DNA from: an uncultured Eubacteriales bacterium
GTDB lineage: Bacteria > Bacillota > Clostridia > Oscillospirales > CAG-272
Length of the DNA stretch: 64,000 nucleotides
Reading direction: 5' to 3'
Assembly (NCBI GenBank): GCA_902491535.1
Contig: CABUHS010000002.1
Coordinates: forward strand, 77,063-141,062
Of this stretch, positions 1 to 7,840 are shown one piece after another. Each line of letters starts with the position of its first letter. Position 1 is the first letter of the stretch. Under the pieces are notes generated by a model. The model saw only the letters and a list, made by a program, of their open reading frames with translations. It was not told the origin of the DNA and did not search any database. Both the position numbers and the translations under genes were made by a program.

Positions 1-2
1 TC

Positions 3-575
3 CCGAATCTTTATACGATTAAAAAGAATGTTAATTTCTATGCTTCAGAGGGCGTACACGGTGTATATCTGCAATTTGATACATCGCTTTCAGATCTTGA
101 ATTTTCCGATTTGAGAAAATATCTGTCGGAATGTCTGCTAAGTGATCCGGATATGAGTGACAGTGAGTACAGCGAGCTTATGGATATCGGTATAAAACAT
201 TACTACGGGGAATCATCGGCGAAGGCAGTACGCAGATATATAGATCTTTTTAATGATACGGTTTCGGCTCGCGGAGAATGCTTTGATATATATTCTGAGC
301 CTGATGAAATACTTCCGATCAGGAAAGTCCGCGGAAGCGGTGCGGATGCATACGATCTTACTTTTGCCTGCTCAGCTTATGATATATGGAACGAAGCCTT
401 TCCTTATAACGAGATACTCGGAAAATCAACATCACTTTATTCCCGCTATCTTCATTACAGATATATGTCATCTCCTGTATCGCATGCAAAAACGCAGTTC
501 AGCCTGTGGCTTGGAGCTGTAACGGATATACAGGACAGAACGGAAGTGATAAATGCTGTGATGGCGGAGAAATAA
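3..575 (+). CDS. DUF4838 protein, C-terminal fragment (cut by window edge)
   Basis: The frame is open from the first bases of the window, so the gene starts upstream; 190 C-terminal residues are visible and end at TAA 573-575. They align by eye along their whole length with the C-terminal third of the gene at 20941-22542: GVHGVYLQFD versus GVDGVFFQFD, LEFSDLR versus LEFSDIR, and AKTQFSLWL versus SKTQFSEWL near the end. That makes it a paralogue in the DUF4838 family (Pfam), which is found in polysaccharide-utilisation loci and has a glycosidase-like barrel; no activity can be assigned. No catalytic region can be judged because the N-terminus is missing. It suggests that the glycan locus continues to the left of the window. 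Confidence 0.85.
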   Translation, partial: PNLYTIKKNVNFYASEGVHGVYLQFDTSLSDLEFSDLRKYLSECLLSDPDMSDSEYSELMDIGIKHYYGESSAKAVRRYIDLFNDTVSARGECFDIYSEPDEILPIRKVRGSGADAYDLTFACSAYDIWNEAFPYNEILGKSTSLYSRYLHYRYMSSPVSHAKTQFSLWLGAVTDIQDRTEVINAVMAEK

Positions 576-1092
576 AGAATATTGTCCGTACAGTTCAGGC
601 TTTGTGAACAATATGAAATATGAGTGGGATAAATTGTACAAATAATTTTTGCGAAACACTTGACTTTTGGGTATAGAATATGATATTATATAATACACGG
701 CATGAGGCGATATTGTTTATTATATGAATTGTATAATAAATAGGCGCAGCGGTTATTTCAGCAATGTCTGCGATGGTTTTGTTGAAGAATCCGTGTATAC
801 GGTAAAAGACAGTTAAGTAAGCCTTTCCGGTGTAAGGTTTTTCATATTTTTACTGCGCATGAAAAAAAGTACTGGTTTGCAATTTTGATGTTTTTTTATC
901 AAAAAATATAAAAAAATTTTTCGTAAAAACTATTGCAAAATTCGCAAAAAAATTGCATAATATAAGTGTGATCGGAGATGTTGTTTCGGCAATAAAATTT
1001 CCGCTCATAAGCGGTTGGTTTAAACGGCTTTTATATCTTTGTATACAAAAAGTATACATTGATTTAAATAAAATAATATGAGGAGAACAGAA
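576..1092 (+). other. Long intergenic leader region before the surface-protein cluster
   Basis: This is 517 bases without a credible gene, strongly A/T-rich between about 850 and 1000. It contains two promoter-like sequences. The weaker is TTGACT at 660-665 and TATTAT at 684-689, with an 18-base spacer; the better one lies at 933-961. No tRNA or known riboswitch is recognised. Confidence 0.5.
933..961 (+). promoter_or_regulatory. Sigma-A-type promoter for the CBM9/cohesin cluster
   Basis: TTGCAA (933-938), a 17-base spacer and CATAAT (956-961) preceded by an extended -10 TG. Predicted transcription start is near 968, about 125 bases upstream of the ATG at 1093. Confidence 0.5.
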
Positions 1093-2199
1093 ATGAAAAA
1101 GTTTAGCTTGTTCATGGCAGCGGTACTTGCTTCAGCGGCTTTAGTAGCTATACCGTCGAATGCGGCGGTAAACGGTGATGGAGTGCTTAAGTATACTCCT
1201 GTCATTGACGGTAAGATCGATGCTGCATATATGCAGTCGGCAAATGTTACACATGATTTCCCTGCTGAGAGAGACAGCTCTAACTATTGGGGCAGCGGTA
1301 AATTTGAGTTTACCGATAGAGAAAAAGATGAAAAGGGAGAGCCTTTGCCCGACAGCGTCGGACATGTTACTGCTTACGGTTGGGACATTCAGGCAACTTC
1401 CTACTTTCTTTGGGATGATGAAAACCTTTATGTTGCTGTAAGAATTGTTGATGACGATGTTACTGGTGTCTCAGATGCAAAGTACAATGAGGCTGTAGAG
1501 GATTATGAGGACTACGGTCTGTGGCTTACAGACGCAATAGCGCCTTGCTTTACATACAAGGGCATGAACTGCACGCTCCGTGTTGAGGCTGTTGGACGCT
1601 TTGGTACCGCATATGATTCTCCTGAGTCTACCAACTGGATTGAATGGGCTACATGGCATAATCATCAGCCTAATAAGGATAACGGACTTTATGCGGTTTC
1701 ACGTACAACCGATGGCTATATTGTTGAGATGAAGCTTCCGGTTAATGAGTCAACCAGAAATAAGCTCATGAAAGACGGAGGAAGTTTCAGTTACGGTTTA
1801 TCTGTCTGTGATATTCCTATGAACTTCAAATACGGCATAGACCCCGCTCATCTTGAAGAGGGAGTTGTAGAAGAAAACTTCAATTCGGAAGATTTTATGC
1901 TTTGGAATGACCTCGCTCTGTACGGCGGCGGAAAGTATAAATTGAAGCTTTCGACTAATACTCCTACAGTTGATCCCAACGCAGATGCTTCACCGGAGAC
2001 AACTGCACCTGATAATACAAATAATCAGACACCGTCCAACGGAAATTCCGGAAATACAAATAATGACAATACTGCTCCTAAGCCGGCTGCTCCTAACGGC
2101 GGAAACAGCGCTGCTCAGACAAGCGATATAGGAATTGCGGTAGCGGCTGCATCACTTGTGGCAGCAGCAGCATTTATTGTAATTAAAAAACGTAAATAA
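1093..2199 (+). CDS. Surface-anchored CBM9-like carbohydrate-binding protein
   Basis: The 368-residue protein has a signal peptide (about 1-25, ending near SNAA). A CBM9-like/DOMON-like beta-sandwich spans roughly residues 35-290, with the typical signatures VIDGKIDAAY, ATSYFLWDDENLYVAVRI and DGYIVEMKLP. A Thr/Asn/Pro-rich linker (about 295-340) follows. The C-terminus is a hydrophobic segment ending in KKRK, preceded by AAQTSD, which resembles a degenerate sortase signal. The ATG at 1093 is chosen because AGGAG lies at 1081-1085; the ATG at 1078 has no ribosome site. Family knowledge says CBM9-like domains bind plant polysaccharide ends or xylan/cellulose; the ligand here is unknown. No catalytic domain is seen. 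It is a paralogue of the gene at 6502 and of the N-terminal half of the gene at 3205, and is the first gene of the cohesin-dockerin cluster. Confidence 0.85.
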   Translation: MKKFSLFMAAVLASAALVAIPSNAAVNGDGVLKYTPVIDGKIDAAYMQSANVTHDFPAERDSSNYWGSGKFEFTDREKDEKGEPLPDSVGHVTAYGWDIQATSYFLWDDENLYVAVRIVDDDVTGVSDAKYNEAVEDYEDYGLWLTDAIAPCFTYKGMNCTLRVEAVGRFGTAYDSPESTNWIEWATWHNHQPNKDNGLYAVSRTTDGYIVEMKLPVNESTRNKLMKDGGSFSYGLSVCDIPMNFKYGIDPAHLEEGVVEENFNSEDFMLWNDLALYGGGKYKLKLSTNTPTVDPNADASPETTAPDNTNNQTPSNGNSGNTNNDNTAPKPAAPNGGNSAAQTSDIGIAVAAASLVAAAAFIVIKKRK

Positions 2200-2229
2200 A
2201 TATAAATCATATAGATAATCATATAGATT

Positions 2230-2859
2230 ATGATAAAGAAAAAGTTTGCATTTTTATTACTTTCACTTACCGTTCTGATAGCACCGCTTAGTATGGCTGT
2301 ATCGGCTGAGAATGAAAAGCCGACGATATCGGTGAGCAGTGTGTCGGCGGATGCCGGAGACAAAGTTTCTGTTGATGTTTCGATTTCCGGCAATCCTGGC
2401 ATATGTTGTTTCATACTTGGTCTTAAATACGATACATCAAGACTCAAATTTGAGTCTGCTGAACTTGACGGTAAAGTATCCGGTATGTTTGAGGCTAAAG
2501 AACGTATAGTTTGGGTCGGTGATAAAGATACCGATTATAACGGCAAATACGTTACGCTTAACTTTACGGTTCTTAAGAGCGCTCAGGCAGGAAAAGCTGA
2601 TATCACGCTTACATACAGTGACGGCGATATCTGCAATTACAATGAAGAGGATGTTACTTTTGATGTCGTTCCGGGCGTTGTTAATGTTGAAAAAGGCGGA
2701 GATCCTTCGCTTGCTCAGGATAGCTCGTCCGACGGTGAGAAAGGGATATCTAAGGATATCGTTACTGTCGCTATTGTTGCCGTCATTATTGTGATAGCGA
2801 TTGCAGCATGTGCTATGGCGGTTATCGTTTCCAAAAGGAAGAACGGCAAAGACGAATAA
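2230..2859 (+). CDS. Membrane-anchored single-cohesin protein (anchoring scaffoldin-like)
   Basis: The 209-residue protein has a signal peptide (1-27, ending AVSA). One cohesin domain spans residues about 33-155: it starts ISVSSVSADAGDKVSVDV, includes LGLKYDTSRLKFES, and ends with GDICNYNEEDVTF and VVPGVVNV. A short linker leads to a transmembrane helix (about 177-200) and a basic tail SKRKNGKDE. Cohesins bind dockerins, so this protein would display a dockerin-bearing partner on the cell surface; the partner encoded next door (3205-5223) is the obvious candidate. It starts 30 bases after the previous gene and, unusually for this window, no Shine-Dalgarno is visible before ATG 2230. Translation may therefore depend on the upstream gene. 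The last part of the cohesin is closely similar to the two cohesins at 5305-6351. Confidence 0.88.
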   Translation: MIKKKFAFLLLSLTVLIAPLSMAVSAENEKPTISVSSVSADAGDKVSVDVSISGNPGICCFILGLKYDTSRLKFESAELDGKVSGMFEAKERIVWVGDKDTDYNGKYVTLNFTVLKSAQAGKADITLTYSDGDICNYNEEDVTFDVVPGVVNVEKGGDPSLAQDSSSDGEKGISKDIVTVAIVAVIIVIAIAACAMAVIVSKRKNGKDE

Positions 2860-3204
2860 GAATATTTTCTTAAAGATGTAAGAGCCGGCCGTTAATTCTT
2901 GGCTGATGCATCTTATGCTGTGGCTAAAATGAAATAGTGCTTGAAATTCGGTATGCACTCGGGTGTATGCCAAATGACAGGTGTTATTTATAGAACGTAT
3001 AAAACCCGAAAGACCGCGCGTATATGTTGGGGGTTATACAAAACTTCGGGTGGATTTATCCTTACGAAGACGGACGTAATGAAGCATATGCTTCAAAATA
3101 ACTTGCTTGCGCATCGGTATGTTATTCGGATCGCGCCTGAATATGTGCTGATGTAATGGCGGAGCCTGCGGTCTTTTACCGCAAAAACAGAAAAGGAGAA
3201 AAAC
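2860..3204 (+). other. Intergenic leader with hairpin and 16-bp perfect palindrome
   Basis: These 345 bases hold no credible gene. A hairpin at 3004-3051 has arms ACCCGAA and TTCGGGT. A perfect palindrome, TGAAGCATATGCTTCA, lies at 3080-3095 and could be an operator. The ribosome site AAAGGAG (3192-3198) for the next gene is at the right end. No known riboswitch consensus was recognised. Confidence 0.45.
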
Positions 3205-5223
3205 ATGAAAAAACTTGCAATGTTCTTAGCAGCAGCGACAGTTGCTTCATCTGTTGTTGCTATTCCGAGTGCTGCGGTTGCTGATATTGCTCCTTCCGAC
3301 AAGGTACTTATGATCCCTTCTATTGATGATATAGAGATCGACGGTATCATTGACGGAGCATATATGAGTTCATATCGCATCGAGCATGTATGGCAGGATT
3401 ACAAGGACGGAGATCCTAACAATACTGCTGACAGCAACTGGAATCACTGGGAAAGCGGTATTTACGCAAAGAAGATGAACAAACTCAATGAGGACGGAAC
3501 AGAGTACAAGGATGAAAACGGTGCGACTGTCGAAATTGAAAATCCTGACTATACGCCGTATCCTTATAATGATCCCGAAAAGGGTATAAGCGCAACTTCA
3601 TATTTCCTGTGGTCTCCCGACGGATATCTTTATGTAGCAATTGATGTACACGATCCTACGATGGGAGTCGTATCTGATGCAAAGTACGAGGCAGAATGCC
3701 TTAACACAGGGGCTCCGTACGGACCTTGGCTTCAGGACCAGGTAATGCCGAGATTTGGTATAGATATCGGCGGACAGATGAGCTATTTCGATCTGAGCGC
3801 AGAGCGCGGCGGCAGGTATGCTCATAAGTTTTCAACAGGTGAGTCGTGGGCTCTCAACTGGAGAGGTTGGAACGGTCATGAGGATAACTATGACTTGGAT
3901 GCTCTTTGGGCAACCTCTCAGAGAGATGACGGTTATACTGTAGAGCTTGTTATTCCCGTAGACCTTGATCAGGCTAATTTTAACGAACTTATTGGCGAAG
4001 GCCCTGCTTTCGGTGACGGTTACAATATTTTCTATTCTCTTATTGCGGTTGATGCCATTGATTTAGGAACTGGTGATGATGACTGGCATAACTATGCTCT
4101 TGATCCCGGTAAACTGGCTGAAGGTATAATTGAGTGCGGTACATGTTTTGCAAACTTTACAAATATGACTTCCGGTCAGCATCAGTACGGAGATCCGACG
4201 CTTAAGCTCACTCTTTCAAAAGAAGCTCCTGCTGAGCATGAGCATACATGGACTGTCGTAGAAGGTACCAATACTGCAACATGTACTGAAAAAGGAACTC
4301 AGAAAGTTATCTGTGAAGTTTGCGGCTTGGAGTCTGCACAGGAAACAGAGATGCTTCCTCATACATGGGCAGATGAGAAAACTGTAGATCTTGCTCCTTC
4401 ATGTATCGCTGAAGGATCTAAATCGATTCACTGCACAGTATGCGGTGCGATAGATCCTGATTCTATAGAAGTAATTCCCGCACTCGGCGGACAGCATACA
4501 TATGATCCTAATGCTGAAAAGGTAGTTGATAAAGAAGCTACCTGCGAAGAAAAAGGACAGAAGTCGATTCACTGTGAAGTATGCGGATTCCCTGTAGAAG
4601 AAACAATAGAAGAACTTCCTGCACTCGGACATGATATGGGTGAAGCTGTAGTTGTAGACCCGACATGTACAAAAGACGGATCTTCGACAAAGTCATGCAC
4701 AAGAGAAGGATGTGACCATAAAGAGGTTGAGGTAATCGCGGCTCTCGGTCATGATCTTGGCGAAGCGGTAGTTGTAGCTCCGACATGTACAGAGGACGGA
4801 TCTTCTACCAGAACTTGTTCAAGATGCGATCATAAAGAGGTTGAGGTAATCGCGGCTCTCGGTCATAAGTACGGAGATGCTGTAGTTGTAGATGCAACAT
4901 GCACAGAGGCAGGAACTTCCACCGTTAAATGTGAAATATGCGGTCACGAAGAGGTTACAATAATAGCAGCTCTCGGTCACGATTTTGTTGACGGCGTTTG
5001 CACACGCTGCGGAGCAGAGGAAGAAAAACCAGGAGCTGACGGAGACGTTAACGGCGACGGAATTGTAAACTCCAAGGATCTTACCCGTCTTATGAAGTAT
5101 ATTGCCGGCGATCCTAACGCAAAACTCGAAGGTAGCGGCGATATAAACGGTGACGGAACTGTAAACTCCAAGGATCTTACCCGTCTTATGAAGGTAATTG
5201 CCGGTGTTGATTCGGCGAAATAA
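3205..5223 (+). CDS. Secreted CBM9-like protein with Cys-rich repeats and C-terminal dockerin
   Basis: The 672-residue protein has three parts after a signal peptide (1-26). A CBM9-like region spans about 40-335, with IDDIEIDGIIDGAYM, ATSYFLWSPDGYLYVAI and DDGYTVELVIPV. About six cysteine-rich repeats of roughly 35-45 residues span about 345-605, with the pattern TCTE-G-C-x2-CG ending in ALGH or PALGH. This zinc-ribbon-like repeat is common in clostridial surface proteins and has no defined function. The dockerin (613-672) has two Ca-binding F-hand repeats, GDVNGDGIVNSKDLTRLMKY and GDINGDGTVNSKDLTRLMK, with Asp/Asn at the expected ligand positions. It has no C-terminal anchor, so attachment should be through the dockerin to the cohesins encoded on either side. 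No catalytic domain was found, which is unusual for a dockerin protein. Start ATG 3205 follows AAAGGAG. Confidence 0.9.
   Translation: MKKLAMFLAAATVASSVVAIPSAAVADIAPSDKVLMIPSIDDIEIDGIIDGAYMSSYRIEHVWQDYKDGDPNNTADSNWNHWESGIYAKKMNKLNEDGTEYKDENGATVEIENPDYTPYPYNDPEKGISATSYFLWSPDGYLYVAIDVHDPTMGVVSDAKYEAECLNTGAPYGPWLQDQVMPRFGIDIGGQMSYFDLSAERGGRYAHKFSTGESWALNWRGWNGHEDNYDLDALWATSQRDDGYTVELVIPVDLDQANFNELIGEGPAFGDGYNIFYSLIAVDAIDLGTGDDDWHNYALDPGKLAEGIIECGTCFANFTNMTSGQHQYGDPTLKLTLSKEAPAEHEHTWTVVEGTNTATCTEKGTQKVICEVCGLESAQETEMLPHTWADEKTVDLAPSCIAEGSKSIHCTVCGAIDPDSIEVIPALGGQHTYDPNAEKVVDKEATCEEKGQKSIHCEVCGFPVEETIEELPALGHDMGEAVVVDPTCTKDGSSTKSCTREGCDHKEVEVIAALGHDLGEAVVVAPTCTEDGSSTRTCSRCDHKEVEVIAALGHKYGDAVVVDATCTEAGTSTVKCEICGHEEVTIIAALGHDFVDGVCTRCGAEEEKPGADGDVNGDGIVNSKDLTRLMKYIAGDPNAKLEGSGDINGDGTVNSKDLTRLMKVIAGVDSAK
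4717..4866 (+). repeat. Exact 36-bp direct repeat inside the Cys-rich repeat region
   Basis: Positions 4717-4752 and 4831-4866 are identical, spaced 114 bases (38 codons) apart. They encode the HKEVEVIAALGH segment of two adjacent Cys-rich repeats, pointing to recent in-frame tandem duplication or gene conversion. Confidence 0.85.
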
Positions 5224-5254
5224 GTATGTAATATAAAGACAATAAAGTTAAAAA

Positions 5255-5274
5255 CTTGATAAGAAATTATCAAG
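5255..5274 (+). other. Short hairpin with GAAA tetraloop between dockerin and cohesin genes
   Basis: CTTGATAA (5255-5262) and TTATCAAG (5267-5274) form a perfect 8-bp stem closed by GAAA. It is followed by an A/T-rich stretch without a U-run, so it looks more like an mRNA processing or stability element than a terminator. Confidence 0.5.
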
Positions 5275-5304
5275 AAAATTATAAAAAATATTTTGGAGGA
5301 AAAA

Positions 5305-6351
5305 ATGAAAAAATTATTATCATTTGTAATGGTAGTAGCTATGCTGATGAGCGTTTGCGCATTCGGCGTATTTGCTGCCGACGAACCCACTATGACTGTA
5401 AGCTCTGCTACAGTTAACAAGGGAGAAGAGTTTACACTTACTGTTGATGTTGCAAACAACCCCGGTTTTACTGCTGCAACACTTTCTTTCGAGTATGACA
5501 AGGAAGCTCTTGAACTTGTATCAGTTGAAAATACAGCTGATTTTGACGGAAGCACAACAATGGCTGAAAAGTTTGTATGGCTTGCAAAAAATGATGTAAC
5601 TGCAAACGGCACATTCCTTAAACTCAATTTTAAGGTTCTTGACAATGCTAAGGGCGGAAACTACACTGTAGATGCTAAGTATGTTGAGGGTGATATCTGC
5701 AACTATGACGAGAAAGATGTAAACTTTGTTGTAACTGCAGGTAAAGTTACTGTATTTGATCCTACTGCTCCTACAATGACTGTCGGAACTGTATACGGTA
5801 AGGTAGGCGAGCAAATCGAGGTTCCGGTTGTTGTTTCTAACAACCCCGGTTTCACCGCTGCAACACTTACTTTCGTATATGACAATGAAGCACTTAAACT
5901 CGACGAAGTTGTAACCGGTGCTGACTTTGATGCAAGTACCACTATGGCTGAGAAGTTTGTATGGCTTGCAAAAAATGATGTTAAGGCAAACGGCACATTC
6001 GTAACACTTAAGTTCACAGTTCTTAAGGGTGTTGACGGTGAATCTACTCCTGTAAGCGTAACATACGCTGAGGGTGATATCTGTAACTACAATGAGGAAG
6101 ATGTAAACTTCCAGGTAGTTGCCGGTAAGGTTATCTTCGGTGCAGAGCCTGTTCCGGAGACAACAGCTCCCGTTACAGAGCCTGTTACAGAGCCCGAAAC
6201 AGAACCCGCTACAGAGCCGGCTACAACAGCTAAGCCTGATAATAAGCCGAATGACAACAAGTCTCCTGCAACAGCTGATGCAAGCGTTGTAGTAGCAGCA
6301 GTTGCTCTTGCGGCAGGCGCTTGCTTCGTAGCAACAAAGAAGAGAAAGTAA
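5305..6351 (+). CDS. Surface-anchored protein with two cohesin domains (scaffoldin-like)
   Basis: The 348-residue protein has a signal peptide (1-25, ending VFAA). Cohesin 1 spans about 28-150 and cohesin 2 about 156-280. A Pro/Thr/Glu linker (about 282-315, repeated TEPxTEP) follows. The C-terminal anchor consists of SPATAD, a hydrophobic segment and KKRK. Both cohesins share the block TMAEKFVWLAKNDV and a C-terminal GDICNY-(D/N)E signature, also present in the cohesin at 2230-2859, so all three probably bind the same dockerin type. ATG 5305 is chosen because GGAGG lies at 5295-5299; a TTG four codons upstream overlaps that site. The anchor resembles a sortase signal with TG replaced by TA. 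By family knowledge it should hold up to two dockerin proteins at the cell wall; the only visible dockerin is at 3205-5223. Confidence 0.9.
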   Translation: MKKLLSFVMVVAMLMSVCAFGVFAADEPTMTVSSATVNKGEEFTLTVDVANNPGFTAATLSFEYDKEALELVSVENTADFDGSTTMAEKFVWLAKNDVTANGTFLKLNFKVLDNAKGGNYTVDAKYVEGDICNYDEKDVNFVVTAGKVTVFDPTAPTMTVGTVYGKVGEQIEVPVVVSNNPGFTAATLTFVYDNEALKLDEVVTGADFDASTTMAEKFVWLAKNDVKANGTFVTLKFTVLKGVDGESTPVSVTYAEGDICNYNEEDVNFQVVAGKVIFGAEPVPETTAPVTEPVTEPETEPATEPATTAKPDNKPNDNKSPATADASVVVAAVALAAGACFVATKKRK

Positions 6352-6402
6352 TTTAAATAATAAAATTATTTTCGGCTCGTTTATATCATTAAAGTGATAT
6401 TT

Positions 6403-6437
6403 CCGGTCCGCTGAGTGATCGGCGGACCGGTTTCTGC
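6403..6437 (+). terminator. Terminator after the two-cohesin gene
   Basis: CCGGTCCGC (6403-6411) pairs perfectly with GCGGACCGG (6422-6430), followed by TTTCTGC. The stem is strong and the U-run short. Confidence 0.6.
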
Positions 6438-6501
6438 ATATGATATATAGTGATATGTTTTAATATGAAATGTATGTAATTTTATTACAAAGGTGATTAC
6501 A

Positions 6502-7623
6502 ATGAAAAAAGTTGGTATGGCTATTGCTGCTTTAATTGTTGCAGCCACAACTCTCACTGCAATTCCTGCTTCGGCTGCGAATCACAATGAGAACGTACTT
6601 AAGGCTACGCCTAATATAGATGGTCAGATTGATGCGGCATACCTTGAATCTTTCTATATTGAACATGAGTGGAAATCCGAGCGTAACAGTGAGAATTTCT
6701 GGGCTAACGGAAAATTCGAGTTTGACTATGAGAAAGATGAAAAAGGAAATAAGGTAGAAGGCAGCGTTGGATACAACACTGCTTACGGATGGGACGCGAA
6801 AGCAACATCGTATTTTCTTTGGGATGACGACAACCTTTATGTGGCTGTAAGAGTTATTGATGATGATATGGGCGTTGTTGATGATGCTCATTATCAGATG
6901 GCTTGTGAAGCTACAAATGATTACGGACCATGGCTTCAGGACTCTGTTCGTGTTAATTTTACATTCAGAGGAATGACTTTCTTTTTGACCGCTGACCGTG
7001 CAGGCAGGTTCCTTACTGCGTATAAGGAAATGAACTACGGACAGAGCTGTTGGGTAGATATTTACAGTTGGTTTGAGCATCAGAAAAATAAGGATGCCGG
7101 ATACTATGTAACTAAACAGACGAATGACGGTTATATAGTTGAGATGAAGCTTCCTGTAAGTGAGAATGCTAAGGCAAGACTTCTTCAGGATGGCGGAAGC
7201 TTTAAATATGCTGTAAATGTTATTGACAGTCCGGCAGGCAGTAAATACGGTCTTGACCAGGCACGCCTGGCTGAAGGTATAGAGGTTGAGGGATGTAACC
7301 TTGACGACTTTATCGTACTTACTGACGGTGCCAATCCGATTGACGGTACTCCTAATATAAAGGTTAAGCTTTCTTCAAATGCACCGACAGCGGCGCCTGA
7401 TGTTCCTGCTGATACATCTGCTTCCGATAACAATAATAACAATCAGAATCAAAACCAGAATCAGGGAAGCGGATCGAATGGTTCTTCTGATAAACCTGTT
7501 ACTCCTACAACAGGAGATAAGACAAATTCAAACGCAGCTCAGACCGGAGATGTCGGAATTGCAGTTGCTGCTGCAGCTTTGATTGCTGCTGCGGGCTTTG
7601 TAGTTATCAAGAAACGTAAATAA
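6502..7623 (+). CDS. Surface-anchored CBM9-like carbohydrate-binding protein
   Basis: The 373-residue protein is a close paralogue of the gene at 1093, with the same layout. It has a signal peptide (about 1-26), a CBM9-like domain (about 32-285), an Asn/Gln-rich linker (around 310-335, many AAT/CAG codons) and a C-terminal anchor with AAQTGD before a hydrophobic helix and KKRK. CBM9-like signatures include IDGQIDAAYLES, ATSYFLWDDDNLYVAVRV and NDGYIVEMKLPV. ATG 6502 is chosen because AGGTG lies at 6491-6495; the GTG at 6493 would sit inside that site. No enzyme domain and no dockerin are present, so it should bind polysaccharide directly at the cell surface. It is the last gene of the cluster, closed by a strong terminator. 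Confidence 0.85.
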   Translation: MKKVGMAIAALIVAATTLTAIPASAANHNENVLKATPNIDGQIDAAYLESFYIEHEWKSERNSENFWANGKFEFDYEKDEKGNKVEGSVGYNTAYGWDAKATSYFLWDDDNLYVAVRVIDDDMGVVDDAHYQMACEATNDYGPWLQDSVRVNFTFRGMTFFLTADRAGRFLTAYKEMNYGQSCWVDIYSWFEHQKNKDAGYYVTKQTNDGYIVEMKLPVSENAKARLLQDGGSFKYAVNVIDSPAGSKYGLDQARLAEGIEVEGCNLDDFIVLTDGANPIDGTPNIKVKLSSNAPTAAPDVPADTSASDNNNNNQNQNQNQGSGSNGSSDKPVTPTTGDKTNSNAAQTGDVGIAVAAAALIAAAGFVVIKKRK

Positions 7624-7634
7624 TTTTTTGATAT

Positions 7635-7697
7635 AAACTCTCTCTTTTTCAGCGCGGCCGCCGCTTTGCGGCGGTGAAAATGAGAGAGTTTTATATA
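7635..7697 (+). terminator. Strong terminator closing the surface-protein cluster
   Basis: There is an inner stem GCCGCCGC / GCGGCGG around loop TTT (near 7657-7674). An outer stem AAACTCTCTC (7635-7644) pairs with GAGAGAGTTT (7682-7691), followed by TTATATATTT. Confidence 0.8.
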
Positions 7698-7731
7698 TTT
7701 ATTGAAAACATGAAATTGATTGGAAAATAAT

Positions 7732-7770
7732 ATTGTCCCGAATTGCGCTTATAATGCGATTCGGGACAAT
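7732..7770 (-). terminator. Terminator for the leftward GH95-SGNH pair
   Basis: ATTGTCCCGAAT (7732-7743) and ATTCGGGACAAT (7759-7770) form a 12-bp perfect stem. Reading leftward it is followed by ATTATTTTCC, a U-rich tail, about 70 bases after the stop of the gene at 7841. Confidence 0.7.
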
Positions 7771-7840
7771 GTATTATTGATTATTTAAATTTTCGCTTAT
7801 CTCGGAGATGTTTGATGTAAGAAATTAAATTGCCATGCTG

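Noticed and set aside
2860..3204. c-di-GMP or other known riboswitch before the dockerin gene
   Set aside because: The hairpin and palindrome do not match any consensus I could recall, so only the structures themselves are reported.
4237..5020. Regularly spaced repeats that might suggest a CRISPR array
   Set aside because: The repeats are in frame and encode Cys-rich protein modules with a period of about 114 bases and conserved CxxC positions; there are no unique spacers.
1093..7623. Calling the cluster a true cellulosome
   Set aside because: No dockerin-bearing glycosidase is visible, and only one dockerin and three cohesins are present. The safer description is a cellulosome-like surface assembly.
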